The notes beneath the pieces were generated by a model. The model saw only the letters and a program-made list of their open reading frames with translations. It was not told the origin of the DNA and did no database searches. Positions 44,708 through 55,629 of a stretch of DNA of 64,000 nt are shown here, one piece after another. Origin of the DNA: Euryodendron excelsum (Eukaryota > Streptophyta > Magnoliopsida > Ericales > Pentaphylacaceae); contig CM065377.1 of NCBI GenBank assembly GCA_033060915.1, forward strand, positions 37,251,683-37,315,682, given 5' to 3'. How positions within the stretch are numbered: position 1 is the first letter of the stretch; each line of letters starts with the position of its first letter. The position numbers and the translations under genes are program-made.

Positions 44708-45819
44708 AGGTTTGAGTGTATGGAGCTAAAGGGCTAGAACCTTTTAGAGAACTAAGGTTTTTGGAAGATTTCGGGGGCTGTCTTGAGAGAGGTAGCGTTT
44801 TTTTACAATTTTTCAGACTTGGAATACGCTGGGGGTGGTTTGTATTTATAGGCAAAAGTTGAGGAGGAGGCGCCACTTCTAGCCATGTTTTGGCTAGCAG
44901 TGGTGCCACTTTGGTATGACAATGACCTGGAAGACTTGATTCGGCTTGGGCTGCGAGGCCAAGATCTGGAAGCCACTCTTAGTGGCTGCAAGCCATTTTT
45001 TGGACCGGCTCCACCGTGAGTCGCTCCTGTTTGATTTAGAAAGTTGTTGGGTTGCAGGGCTCAGCTGAAAAAGAGATAAAGATACCCGGGAGTACCCCGA
45101 GGTTGCTAGTTTGATACCCAGAGCCGGAATGGTTGAAAAGGATGACTGGCCTATAAGGGACAAAATGGTCATTTTGAATGAAAAATGCTGGAACAGCTCC
45201 AAAATTAACTGGAAAGGGATTTGGAGGTTGGGGATACTCGTGGGAGCACCCTAGGGGATTACTGGTTTGATACCTAGGGTTCGCATGGTTGAAAGGGATG
45301 ACCAGTCCGCTAGGCGCAAAATGGTCATTTGAATTGGAAAACCTTGAAATAGGCCCAAAATTGACTAGAATGAGATTGGAGATCAGAGATACTCATGGGA
45401 GTACTGCGGGGACTTACTAGTTTGATAAGCAAATCCGGTGTGGTTAACGAAGGCAATCGGGTGCCTGAGGATAAAATGATTATTTTGACCAAGAGTAACC
45501 GAAATGGGTCTGAAATTTGTTTGAATGGTAATTTGAGCATGCGAGATTGTCTAGGGCAATTTCAAAAGGAATGGACTTATTGCTCTAAGGGCTTAGGTAC
45601 CCTCTTGAAAAGTGTGCTAGATGGAATTGGATTGGGTGATACCTCAGAGGCATTTTGGTTATTTGGCTTTAAGTAGGTCTGACGGGCCCAGGAAGCGTCC
45701 AGTGGACTGGATTAGAGTTTGGAAGGGCCAGTTTAGGTCTGCATGTGCCTGTGGTGTTTGAAAGTGAGTCTGGTCAAGCCGGAAAACGCCGAGCAGGCAA
45801 ACATGGGGTACTTACAATC
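44708..45819 (-). repeat. inverted 5' fragment of a subfamily A gypsy LTR
   Basis: The plus strand ends gggtacttaca, the complement of the LTR start. It matches 17755-18915 in reverse, including three 155-bp U3 repeats (tttgatacccagagccgg near 45111, and near 45265 and 45420). A TATA box is at 44850-44843 on the minus strand, and the dyad arms GGCGCCACTTCTAGCCA and TGGCTAGCAGTGGTGCC (44869-44885 and 44891-44907) pair at 15 of 17. The transcribed part and internal region are missing. Confidence 0.7.
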
Positions 45820-45854
45820 TTCTCTATTAAATCCAAGAGAAGACTTAGCTAATC

Positions 45855-46136
45855 ATCACCATTGTATTATTATTTTTTTTGGTATGAAAAAAGGGTGCAT
45901 CTAAGGGATGCCAACACCCCGCCAGGGCAACAATACTGTTCCCCCCTCTAGCTATCTGATCCTATTGGGCTCGGTACACCAAAGGTCCTCCGTCCCAAGA
46001 CCGAAGCTGGAGGTAACAAATAGCTAGGAGATGACCCCAACACAAGCCTATGGAGTTTCGAACCTAAGACCAAAGGCCTTAGATGTCGAACCTTAACCTC
46101 TGAATCAACCTCACATTGGTATCACCATTGTATTAT
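45855..46136 (-). mobile_element. tRNA-derived SINE with 16-bp target site duplication
   Basis: ATCACCATTGTATTAT occurs at 45855-45870 and again at 46121-46136, flanking a 250-bp body (45871-46120). On the minus strand the body starts with a box A-like gattcagaggttaagg (about 46114-46099) and a box B GGTTCGAAACTCC (46064-46052), the internal RNA polymerase III promoter of tRNA-derived SINEs. It ends in a short A/T tail (tttttttt on the plus strand, 45873-45880). Perfect duplications of this length are typical of LINE-driven target-primed insertion. No protein is expected. The perfect TSD suggests it is one of the younger insertions here. Confidence 0.8.
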
Positions 46137-46199
46137 AAATGAAGAAATTCCAAGACAAAAGTAATTGTAAACTAATATGTCAATTACAATAGACGTGGA

Positions 46200-46560
46200 A
46201 GTGTTTATCTCTCTACAAAGTACTCTATAAATTGCTAAAACAAGTACAATTCGTATATAAAAGTCTAGATCACCAAATTGGGGTGAAAAATTACCTTTAT
46301 ATACTGAAAATAAAATAGAGCCTGCATGGACTGTCTGAACAGCTAGGTAATGGGAAGCTAACGGCCTTTCACCTTCTCTGAATCTCTACTTTGGCTGCTA
46401 ACCTACTTCGAACGGTTGCTAACCTGCTTCGAACGGGCCATTTGAATGGTGCTCTGGTTTCTTGGCTTTTTTTTTTTTTGCCCCCTTTAAGCTCCAAATT
46501 CTACATAAGACAAGATAAAAGCAATTAGTACTAAAACATAACTAATAAAACATATATAAT
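46200..46560 (-). repeat. possible LTR promoter fragment, minus strand
   Basis: On the minus strand there are two copies of gttcgaagyaggttagca (46440-46390) upstream of a TATA-like GTATATAAAGG (46301-46291). This looks like the U3 of an LTR or a host promoter. I cannot place ends. 46136-46200 and 46560-46856 hold nothing recognisable. Confidence 0.25.
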
Positions 46561-46856
46561 CCTAAATTAAAGCTAACAAAACACTACTTAAGGTATTATG
46601 ATTACAATTTTGGAGTGTAATCACATATTATATTTATATCCATTTATAATTATATATGTTGCCATCTTTTTAGGCAGTGGAAGAAAGAGACTATGACTTT
46701 ATTTTGTTATAATCTTTGGTTGGAAAATAGAAGTAAAAATAAACAAAAACATTGATATTTGTGTGTTACAATTTTGGAGAAGCAACTAGAGTTGCAACAT
46801 AAAAACTAAGGTTTTAGGCTTGAAACTGCTTTCGACCAAGGTCTTAAATTATCTTT

Positions 46857-47160
46857 ATGACTACTAGAAAACAGACTTTTTGCGACGAGGCAATGGCTTC
46901 AGTAATGGTGATAGAGTCATTGCAAAAGTCTATTAGCGATGGCACAACGACGGTATGGCATAATTAAAAGTAGGGTTGCTAAAGGTATTCAGCAATGGCA
47001 AAGTCAACAATAGCGACGACATTATATTTTCCTTAGAGGCAGTTTTTGGCCGTGGCAAAAAAAAAAAAAAAAGATACGAATCAAGGTTTTAGCAATAGTT
47101 TGTTGTTGTCGCTATTGGTTGTTAATAGCAATGGCATTTAACTGTCACTTAAAGAACTAG
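46857..47160. mobile_element. CACTA-like terminal fragment
   Basis: gaCTACTAGAAAACAG at 46862 resembles CACTACTAGAAAA, a common CACTA end, with the first bases altered. Downstream are repeated short motifs typical of subterminal regions: gcgacgaggcaatgg, tagcgatggc, cagcaatggcaaag, aatagcgacgac, gtcgctattgg, agcaatggca. No opposite end is seen nearby, so this is a fragment at best. A poly-A run lies at 47058. Confidence 0.4.
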
Positions 47161-47410
47161 TAGGTTGATGATAACCTTTTGCCATGGGTTTTTACTTGTT
47201 GACTTTATTGGGGTCAGCAATTGACCTTTGACTAGGATGGGTCTTATGAGGGACCCACATAGAGTACGTGATTGGTCAACCCATGGCGCTTACATAACGT
47301 AGACCTTCATGTCCACTGCCACTTAATGCAGGCCTCTGCACTGCTAAAGTATAAGGAAATAAAGTTGTGCCTTGGCTAACAACAATTACTTTTGGTGCAG
47401 TGGTAAGCAT

Positions 47411-49203
47411 TGGATGATAACTTACTTTGATTTATAAACGTTTTTTTGATTAAGTATATTCAATCCTTTTAATCCTTGGTCTACTTAGCGTAATAAAGTT
47501 TTGCAGGATGATGAAGCACTTGAAAGAGTGATCAAGACTTAAAAAGTAATATTTAAATCATTGATAATTATGTTTTAAGGAAAGTTGATTTAAAGAAGAA
47601 AATTAGAAGGCATAATTTTCTTCTAAGGTTAAAAATTCGATGAAACTATAACCTATGATACAACCATAGTATTCTGCCCATATCTTCTAATCCAATGTTG
47701 GATTAATCTAATTATTAAGGCATTAGAAAGAAGACTCAAATGTCTAATTATGGTATTTTATGAGGTTTTTATAAAAAGGATGTTTTCTTGGACGACAATG
47801 AGCTAGAAGGTGACTTATTGGATTTGAAATTTGATATATAGCAGCTAAGAGATAGTCATGATTATTTGACCGTATCTTTTGATCCAGAAGTCCAAATGAT
47901 CTCATTCTTGAAGTTATGAAAATATATCATCCATATATACGTTTTATATGTTACATAAATTTTCAAATTCAAATGTTATCTGGGTGAAACACAAGGTGAA
48001 AGAAGACTTAGTGCAATAGAAATTCAAAGATGACAACTGGGAGATAGTCAAAGTATTTCACTCATATCTTTTAACTTTGATCTTCAAATGCTTTGATTGT
48101 TGAGGATATGGAAAGATAATGTCCATATCAACATTTCATATCTTATATGGATTTTCAAAATAGAATGTTTGCTATATGAAAAAGCTTATGAAAGTTGACA
48201 CAGATGTGCAGAAATTTAAATATGCCAGCTGGGCGACAGCTCGATTAATTTGGTCATAACTTTTGACTGACCATTGGATTGACCTGATTCTCGAGGTTTT
48301 GAAAAAATAACTTCCATGTCTAAAATTATTTCTTATAGCCATTTTAAATTTGAATGTTATGAAGGAGAAAATTGAGGTGGAAGTGAAGACATCTGATCAG
48401 AAATTCAAAAACCTGTCTGATAGCAAGTAGCTTAACGGAAAGAAATGTCTTCAATGCTCTCCAATGGCTATAAACTCATTTGAAGCTACAAATCATTTTC
48501 CTATCTTCATCTATAAATAGAGATACACTTGAGGAACAAAAGATAACATCAAGAGCAATAAGAGATTGTGCATCAAAATGATATTCATCCTACAAAGTCT
48601 TTAAGAGCTTAATTGTCTTTTATTTTGTAATGTTTTGAGAGCTTTATTCGCATATTCATTCTTTAAGAGAATTTATTTGTAAGCAAAAGTGATTGTACTC
48701 TTGTTCTTTCTTCTTGTAAGGGAGAGACTAGCTAGGAAAAATAGCTAAGGGTTGAATGTGACTAACAACTGTATAAAAACTAGTTGGAGTGAGCGATCAC
48801 TTAGTTGGGTGTGACTAGCACTTGTGTAAAAACTAGTTGAAGGTATAAGACTAGCATATGTAGAAAAAAACTAGTTATAAAGGAGGACTAGTACCTGGGT
48901 TAAAATGCTAATGGTTGTATCTACGATTTGGATGTAGTGGAGAAAAATTTCAAGGAAGGAGCCTTGGGGAGTGGACGTAGACTTTGGAGTTGAAGTCGAA
49001 TCATAATAAATCTTGGTGTCATATTCTCTTCTCTCTATCTCATTTACTTTATAATTTGAATTGCTTACATTTATTTACAACATATTATTAGTTAATTAAT
49101 ATTTATTTGAATATTTAGTTAAAATTTTTAAATATGAAATTATTTGTTAAATTATTGTTTAAACCCAATTCACCCCCCTCTTGAGTTACCACCTAGACTA
49201 ACA
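47411..49203 (+). repeat. 5' LTR of the deleted copia element
   Basis: Aligns with 50950-51842 from GATGATAACTTACTTTG onward. It ends acccccctcttgagttacca and CTAACA, complementary to the TGTTAG start seen in the 3' LTR. TATA-like tataaatagag lies near 48512. The left end lacks TGTTAG. Confidence 0.7.
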
Positions 49204-49222
49204 ATTAGTATGAGAGCCTGAG
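49204..49222 (+). promoter_or_regulatory. primer-binding site of the deleted copia element
   Basis: TTAGTATGAGAGCCTGAG immediately after CTAACA corresponds to TGGTATCAGAGCCTGAG, the initiator-Met tRNA PBS of plant copia elements, with G-to-A and C-to-G changes. Confidence 0.7.
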
Positions 49223-49257
49223 TTCTTATAGTGGACTTAACAGTCTTAGAGTAAATT

Positions 49258-50340
49258 ATGGCAACCATTTTTAGTATTTTTCTTGCTGAAGGTCAATCGA
49301 TCAATAGACCACCATTGTTTAGTGGCACAAATTATAACTATTGAAAGCTAGAATGAGAATATATATTCAAGTTACTAATTATGAGTTATGAAAAGTTATT
49401 ATAGTGGTCCTAATATACCAACTAAGATTGTAGAAGGAAAAAATGTGCTTAAGAAAGAAAGTGAATGAAATGCTAATGATGTGAAAAGTATTCAATTAAA
49501 TGCTAGAGTTATGAATGTTCTTTATTGTACTCTTGATGCAAATGAATTTAATCGTATATCTATTTGTGAATCAGCTAAAGATATTTGAGATAAATTAAAA
49601 GTCACACATAAGGGGACCAACCAAGTCAAAGAATCTAAGATTGGTATGCTTGTTTGTAAATATGAATTGTTTAAAATGGATAATGATGAGTCAATTTCTG
49701 ACATGTTTACTAGATTCAATGATATTATAAATGCTTTAAAATCTCCTGGCAAATCTTATACTATTGTTTAATTGGTGAGAAAGATTCTTTGGTGTCTACC
49801 AAAGAATTGGGAGTTGAAAGTCACCACCATACAAGAAGCCAAAGGCCTTACAAAGCTTACCATGGATGAGCTCTTGAATTCATTCATGACTCATGAACTT
49901 ACCATAAATGGTGATGAAGATGAATGAAAAAGAAGAAAGATCTAATTTTGAAATTATCTATTAAAAATGATGCTATTTATGATTATGGAGAAAGTAACAA
50001 CAAAGATGAGAAGCTTGCTATGATCATAAGAAAATTCAAAAGTCTTCTAAGAAAAAAAAAGCAAAGTGAGAAAATGCCATTAAAGAAAGACGCCATTGTA
50101 TGCTATGAATGCAAAAAACTCGGTTACATGAAATTCGAATGTCCAATACTCAAAAAGATAAAAAAGAAGACCAAAAGAAAAATGTAGTGATATCTTGGAG
50201 TGATAGTGAAGAAAGCAACTCTAATAAAAATGATAGTGACGAAGAAGCTACTAACCTATGCTTAATGGTAAAAAAAAAAAAAAAAAAAAAGATAAGATAC
50301 TCTATTGATATTATACGAATAGAGAAAAGAAAGTTTTAAA
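49258..50340 (+). pseudogene. copia gag relic (UBN2-like) with damaged zinc knuckle
   Basis: From ATG 49258 the translation starts MATIFSIFLAEGQSINRPPLFSGTNYNY, the classic copia gag N-terminus. It continues through LDANEFNRISICESAKDIW, YELFKMDNDESISDMFTRF and IVQLVRK-like segments, CLPKNWELKVTTIQEAK and LTMDELLNSFMTHE, all of the UBN2/gag-polypeptide family. From 49924 an intact 87-codon frame covers the nucleocapsid part with CYECKKLGYMKFEC. Here the knuckle histidine is Tyr (codon 50125-50127). Trp codons read TGA at 49342, 49389, 49466 and 49586; TAA is at 49769; there is a 1-base deletion near 49346. The capsid protein is not functional. Confidence 0.8.
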
Positions 50341-50909
50341 AATAAATATATATATATATATATATAAATGTGTATTTATTTTTTATTATTAAAAAAATTG
50401 TGATATGCTTTGAAATGTTTTGAAAGTTATATGTATGATTTTACAATATCATAACTGATTGCTGCATTACATATGTTTATATGAATTTTACCCTATGCAT
50501 TTCTTGATATTGAAAGGGGAAGAAATATAAAATGTTGATATTTATAAAGCATGTTTGGTTTTGAATCGAATATATCTCTTATATCTAAACATATGTTATT
50601 TTTGTGAACTTCAAAAGAAAAATATATGTGTTCATATTCTATGGAATTTCATCAGTTTTATATATGATTATTTTTTTATGATAATAAAGGGGGAGAAATA
50701 TGTTATTGATATGATGAGTTTTTAGTTGAATTCTTTTATAAATGAGTTTAAGATGAGATGCATTGGTTGAGGGAGAGTTTGAATTATATTTGTCTCTATT
50801 TTTCTACTACTCTTTTGAACATGATATATATATGAAAACAATTATTTTACTTGAAGTGTATTTATAAGGTAAATCAATCAAAGGTTGTCACCATCAACAA
50901 GGGAGAGAT
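50341..50909 (+). other. copia 3' non-coding region, AT microsatellite and PPT
   Basis: An (AT)n run lies at 50346-50367 directly after the gag relic, where pol should begin. The rest is A/T-rich 3' sequence with two purine tracts, aagggggagaaata near 50687 and aacaagggagagat (50896-50909) just before the 3' LTR. Confidence 0.6.
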
Positions 50910-51842
50910 TGTTAGCACTATGCTTATTTATACGTAATTTTATATATGGTTTTGATGATAACTTACTTTGATTTATAAATGTTTTCTTGATTAAATATAT
51001 TCAAAGTTTTTAATCCTTGGTCTAGTTGGTGTAATAAAGTTTTACAAGATTATGAAATACTTAAAAGAATGATCAAGACTTGAAAAGTAATATCTAAATC
51101 TTTGAGAATCATGTTTTAAGGAAACTTGACTTAAGGAAGCAAATTAGAGGACATAATTTTCTTCTAAAGTTAAAAATTCGATGAAACTATATCCTATGAT
51201 ATAGTCATAGTATTCTGCCCATATCATTTGATCTAACCATTGGATTGATCTAATCATTATGGCATTAGAAATAATTCTCAAATTTTTAACTACAGAGTTT
51301 TATGAGGTTTTCATGACAAGGATGTTTTCTTGGACCAAAATGAGCTTGAAGGTGACTTATTAGATTTGAAATTCGATATATGGCAGCCAAGAGATAGTCA
51401 TGATTATTTGACCATATCTTTTGATCCAGAAGTCCAAATGACCTGATTCTTGAAGTTATGAAAAGCTAACATCCATATGCCATATGAATTTTCAAATTCA
51501 AATTTTATCTAGGTGAAACACAAGGTGAAAAAAGACTTAGTGCAGTAGAAATTCAAAGATGACAATTGGGAGACAGTCTGAGTATTTAACTCATATCTTT
51601 TGACTCTAATCTTCAAATGCTTTGATTATTGAAGATATGGAATGAAGACTTCCATATCTACACTTCATATCTTATGGAGATTTTCAAAATCGAACATTGG
51701 CTATATAAAAAAGATGATGCAATTTAACACAGTTGTAAATAAATTAAAATATGTTTGATGGGAGACAGCTCGAGTAATTTGATCATGACTTTTGATCTGA
51801 CCATTGGATCCACCTGATTCATAAGGTTCTGAAAAGCTGACT
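50910..51842 (+). repeat. 3' LTR of the deleted copia element, truncated
   Basis: Begins TGTTAGCACTATG after the PPT and matches the 5' LTR to ccacctgattcataaggttctgaaaa. It then switches at 51843 to an E3 gypsy LTR. Confidence 0.7.
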
Positions 51843-52551
51843 AATTTTCTAAGGCATGATTTCCTAGAACCTCATTTTAAGCTTCAAGTGAACAACTCTT
51901 AGAACTGTTTTGAAGGGGATATGGAGCTTGAAAACGGCATGTAAATAAGAATAATTTAAGTTTTGAAAAACATGGTTATAAACATAAAAATAAAGCCAAG
52001 CACACAAGACATGAATAAGATAGCAATATGCAAGGGAATCATGAATTCAAACAAGGCTTTAGGCTACACCACATAATCAGGGGGCTCCAAGGTCATACCA
52101 TCTTAAAGTAGGCTAGTGAGAGGTCCCTCTACACGGTGGCTCTCACTAACTTTTCCCTAGGCATGAACTAAGAGCCCTCTAGCTGCAAGGAAGGGGGGTA
52201 GAAGATGGGAATCAAAATAGAGAATAGCTTAAGTAGGCTAGGAGAGAGAAGAGAGGAGTGGGGAAAAACAAGAATATAAAAGAAATACCATCTTTTGCCT
52301 TATATACACTTGCAATCTTCTATAGATGTCTTGACTTGAGCTTGGAAAGCTTTAGGTGCACTAGAAGGGCTGGAAAGAGGTGTTCTATGCTATGGAAGGC
52401 TATGTAAGTGAAGCGTATGGGTTAGGGGGAGGTGGAATCTAGCCTAAGTGTTTGAGGTGTGGGATGTATATAGGAATTCGAGGTTCTAGAGCAGTTTTTG
52501 CATAGCTTCGCTATCAATTTTGATTTTGGAATATGCAAAGAGGGAGACCTG

Positions 52552-52640
52552 TATTTATAGGCAATCTGGGAGAAGCCTAGCACATGTAATACATGCGCTT
52601 GGGCAAAATTTTTCCTAGTGCATGTAGCACATGCGCCAGT
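52552..52640 (-). promoter_or_regulatory. TATA box and upstream palindromes of E3 LTR copy 1
   Basis: TATAAATA on the minus strand at 52559-52552. Upstream of it are GCACATGT-aat-ACATGCGC (52580-52598) and GTGCATGT-agc-ACATGCGC (52619-52637), each pairing at 7 of 8. The equivalent sites of copy 2 are 61417-61435 and 61455-61475, with TATA decayed to TACAAATA (61397-61390). Confidence 0.6.
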
Positions 52641-53879
52641 ACTGTTCCATTGCCAAAATACCACGTGCCACCAATTCTACTAAATAAATCTTGACGGTTA
52701 ATCGAAATTTGGCCAAGCTGATCAAAATCTAGGTGCATGTAGCATATGCTCCGTCACCGGGAATGTTCGTTTAAACTTTGCCTCAATGATTGAGCCAACC
52801 GGGAAGGTTTCGGAGGAATCGGTTGCATCCATGGTGTTCTCCTAGGGCTTCTTGTGAACTTCCGTGCTTTCAAAAAGTTTGACTGGCATTCGAAAGTGTG
52901 AGATATTGTCTCGGGAAGTGTGCATAAAATCGCATCTCCGCGGAGCGTCTGTGATATGCTTCGGGGGGATTCAAAAGTGGCTGTTTGTGTGCCGCATGAT
53001 CGAGGCCTTCGGGAAGCGATCTCTCCGATCGGACCGTACCGATGGAAAGTACTTTAGAAATACTTTCAGGAATTTTCTAATTTACACATTTCTCAATTTG
53101 TTTGACGGTGCGTTATAATTAGGGAATTGGAAAAAAAACCAATCATGGAAGAGCATCTGTGAGACGCTCTAAGGGTGGCTGAAACTAGCAGTTTTTGAGC
53201 CACGTGATGAGAGACTTCAGGGTGCAATCTATCCGATCGAGCCGTATCTATGGAAAGACCCATAAACGAGCTTTCAGGAATTCCCCGGTTTACACATTTC
53301 TCAAGTCATTTGACAGTGCGTTATACCCAAGGGATCGGGAGAAAAGGTAATTTTGGCAGAGTATCTGTGAGACGCTCTAAGAAACTTTTCTCGAGTCAGA
53401 GGTGTTTAGCATTGTAAGGTCCTCTTTAGGTTAAACAGGGGTCTATGGTGAGACCCGCTGTTCAAAATTCTGGGACTGGTGCTGTTTTCGGGGCGCGTTC
53501 GGGTTCTTAGGGGTAAAATGGTCATTTCGATTGAGTTTGGTTAAAAATGGCTAGGAATGGATCGGGGTGTTATGTTAAGCGTGTCGGGTCATTAAGGGGT
53601 GATCCCGGGAGAGTCTTTCACTGCTCAGTGGGATTTGTGCAGTGTTGGGGCGTTTAGGGGCGAAACGGTCATTTTGACCAGAGTTAGCCGGAATGGGATT
53701 AGAATTGAACCAAATGGCGTGTGGAGTATGCCTAACTGCTTAGTAGCACTTTGGAAGGATGAACTTATCATTTTGAGGGATTTTGAACTTTCTCAAAACG
53801 TGCTTGGAGGCCTAAAGGGCAGGTTTGGTCATTTTTCACCGAGTCAGGCTAGTAGGCGCTAGTGTTGACCTAGGTGTTA

Positions 53880-54220
53880 GTTCCCGAGACCGCCCGGTCT
53901 TGGAAAACTACCTATGTGGTGTTGATCCCTAAGACTGCCTGGTCTAAGAGAGATACCTGTAGGGTGGTGTTGGTTCCTGAGAACGCTTGGTCTCAAAAAG
54001 CTACCTGCAATTGTGGTGTTGGTCTCCAAGAATGCCTAGTCTCGGGAAACTAGCAAATGATGGATATTCTACATTGACGGGCTAGCAGGCGCCAGAAGTG
54101 AACTGTTTAGAATTTGATGAGGTGGTTGTCCCCGAGATCGCCCGATCTTGGGAAGCTACTTAGGTGACGTTGGTTTCCGAGACTGCCCGGTCCCGAAAAG
54201 CTGCTTGGAATGCCTAGGGT
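53880..54220 (-). repeat. about 45-bp U3 hairpin repeats, E3 LTR copy 1
   Basis: Units contain an imperfect palindrome plus gaagctaccttggtgttgg-like spacers: 53884-53903, about 53929, 53976, 54029, 54131-54152 and 54178. Best examples are CCGAGACCG-cc-CGGTCTTGG and CCCGAGATCG-cc-CGATCTTGGG. Copy 2 has them at 62705-63020; E2 has fewer at 27975-28085 and 43395-43510. Confidence 0.65.
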
Positions 54221-54714
54221 CATGATGATGTTTATGGCTTTGATTGGGCCTAGTGGATCCAGGAAGCGACTAGTTGACTGGATTGAAGTTTGAAGCATGT
54301 GTTGTGATGTTTGAAGACTAGGTCCGGCAAGGCCGGAGATTGCCGAGCGGGCAAAAATGGGGTGCTTACAGCTGCCTCTCTTTTTCTATCTTTGCTTGTC
54401 GAAGGAAGAAAAATAACAAACTAAGAATCCCTTTTTGGTCGTGAGGCGATCGGAGGGACGATGACCCGGTAAGCTTGAAGTGTTTCGGACTCCTTGCGGG
54501 TCGCTGGTCTGGGAAATTTTGAGTTTGAAAAATTATGTATCGAAAATTTTAATTGGGATTTGAGTTGTTGGTTTGACAAAGTTCGGCATAGAACACTTGA
54601 TTTTTGAAAATAAATTTTGAAAGCTTGATTTTCGGCTTTGAAAGCCTCAAAAACGATTTTGGACTCTCGAAAAATTGAAAAGTTAGTTTTGGTAAGAAGC
54701 TGAAGAGCCGGGTG

Positions 54715-54830
54715 CGTGTGCCACATGCGCTTGGGCTAATGGAACTTTGGCGCATATATCACATGCGCCAGTTGGGATTTTCCTCTAGCACATTTGCTAC
54801 ATGCGCCAGGCCGTAGGTTTTAAAACAGAG
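54715..54830. repeat. CATGTG/CACATG repeats in the E3 3' region
   Basis: Three 45-50 bp units end in variants of gcgtgtgccacatgcgc, ggcgcatatatcacatgcgcc and ctacatgcgccagg. The same words form the LTR promoter dyads (52580-52637). The second copy is at 63550-63650. Confidence 0.55.
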
Positions 54831-55629
54831 CAGGTTCACATTTCTTCATTGCATGTTTTGAGTTTGAGAGTGATTTGAGAGCTTTTCCAAGGGATTTTCG
54901 AGGGATTTCGACCGAGGATCGTTAGGGAAATGTCAAGAAACGTCGGGTGCTTGCTAGAAATCGTCATTCTCGTCGGACTCTCGCCAAAAAACTTATTTCT
55001 CGCCGGAGAACCCAAAGGTTAGTTTTTTAAAACTTTGTCGATTTTGATACATATGTTTCCGTTTTTTGCAAATGATCAGTGTAAATTTATGTTTTAGGAC
55101 TTTTAGAAAACAATGGGTGGATTGTTTTTGTGATTTGGTGAAGATTCGAGTGTGTTTGGGGTGATTTTGCGTGTTTATGAAAATGGGTTTCCTACAGGGT
55201 TGAGAGAATTGTTTCTATAGGCTCGGGCATTGTGCGTTTGTGTGTATTTTTGTACAGGGACTCTTAAAAAAACGTGTAGAACAACCGTATGAAGTTTCAT
55301 AATCTTTTGAAAAATTTTGTATTTTTGAATTTTTAAAAATTACAAAAAATAGAGAAAATTGACCTTGTTGAAGCTTGAAAAATTGTAGGACATTTTTGTA
55401 AAATTGTGGCGACATTCTTGAATGTTTTAAGAATTTTTTTGGAATTTTTGGAAACAAAAATGAAATCGAAGAATTTGGAAAAATTGAAGAAATTGGCTTC
55501 AAAATTATGTTTGAGAAAGGGACGTGTATTGCGGAGGATGGGATTGTTTTGGATTGACATAATTGAAGGCGCAGGATGTCTTATGATTGCGTTTGTGACT
55601 TGTTAAATTTTGGGGTAGTGACTTTTTAA

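Larger units (their letters stand above)
47411..51842 (+). mobile_element. internally deleted Ty1/copia element
   Basis: LTR (47411-49203), PBS (49204-49222), gag relic (49258-50340), then directly a PPT (aacaagggagagat) and 3' LTR (50910-51842). No protease, integrase, reverse transcriptase or RNase H remains, so pol is deleted. The 5' LTR lacks its first about 40 bases and the 3' LTR stops about 850 bases early, against the E3 LTR. The LTR pair is clearly related but diverged, so the insertion is old. Confidence 0.75.
51843..54370 (-). repeat. E3 LTR copy 1 (minus strand, truncated)
   Basis: Matches 60674-63206 at an offset of about 8.83-8.84 kb. It ends on the plus strand with ggggtgcttaca (54370), followed by the inverted PPT. 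Features: TATA on the minus strand at 52559-52552, dyads at 52579-52640, hairpin repeats at 53880-54215. The remaining 2.4 kb of this LTR is missing at the copia junction. Confidence 0.7.

Noticed and set aside
46052..46114. A tRNA gene on the minus strand
   Set aside because: Box A and box B are present but no cloverleaf or acceptor stem can be drawn, and the segment sits in a SINE with target duplications.
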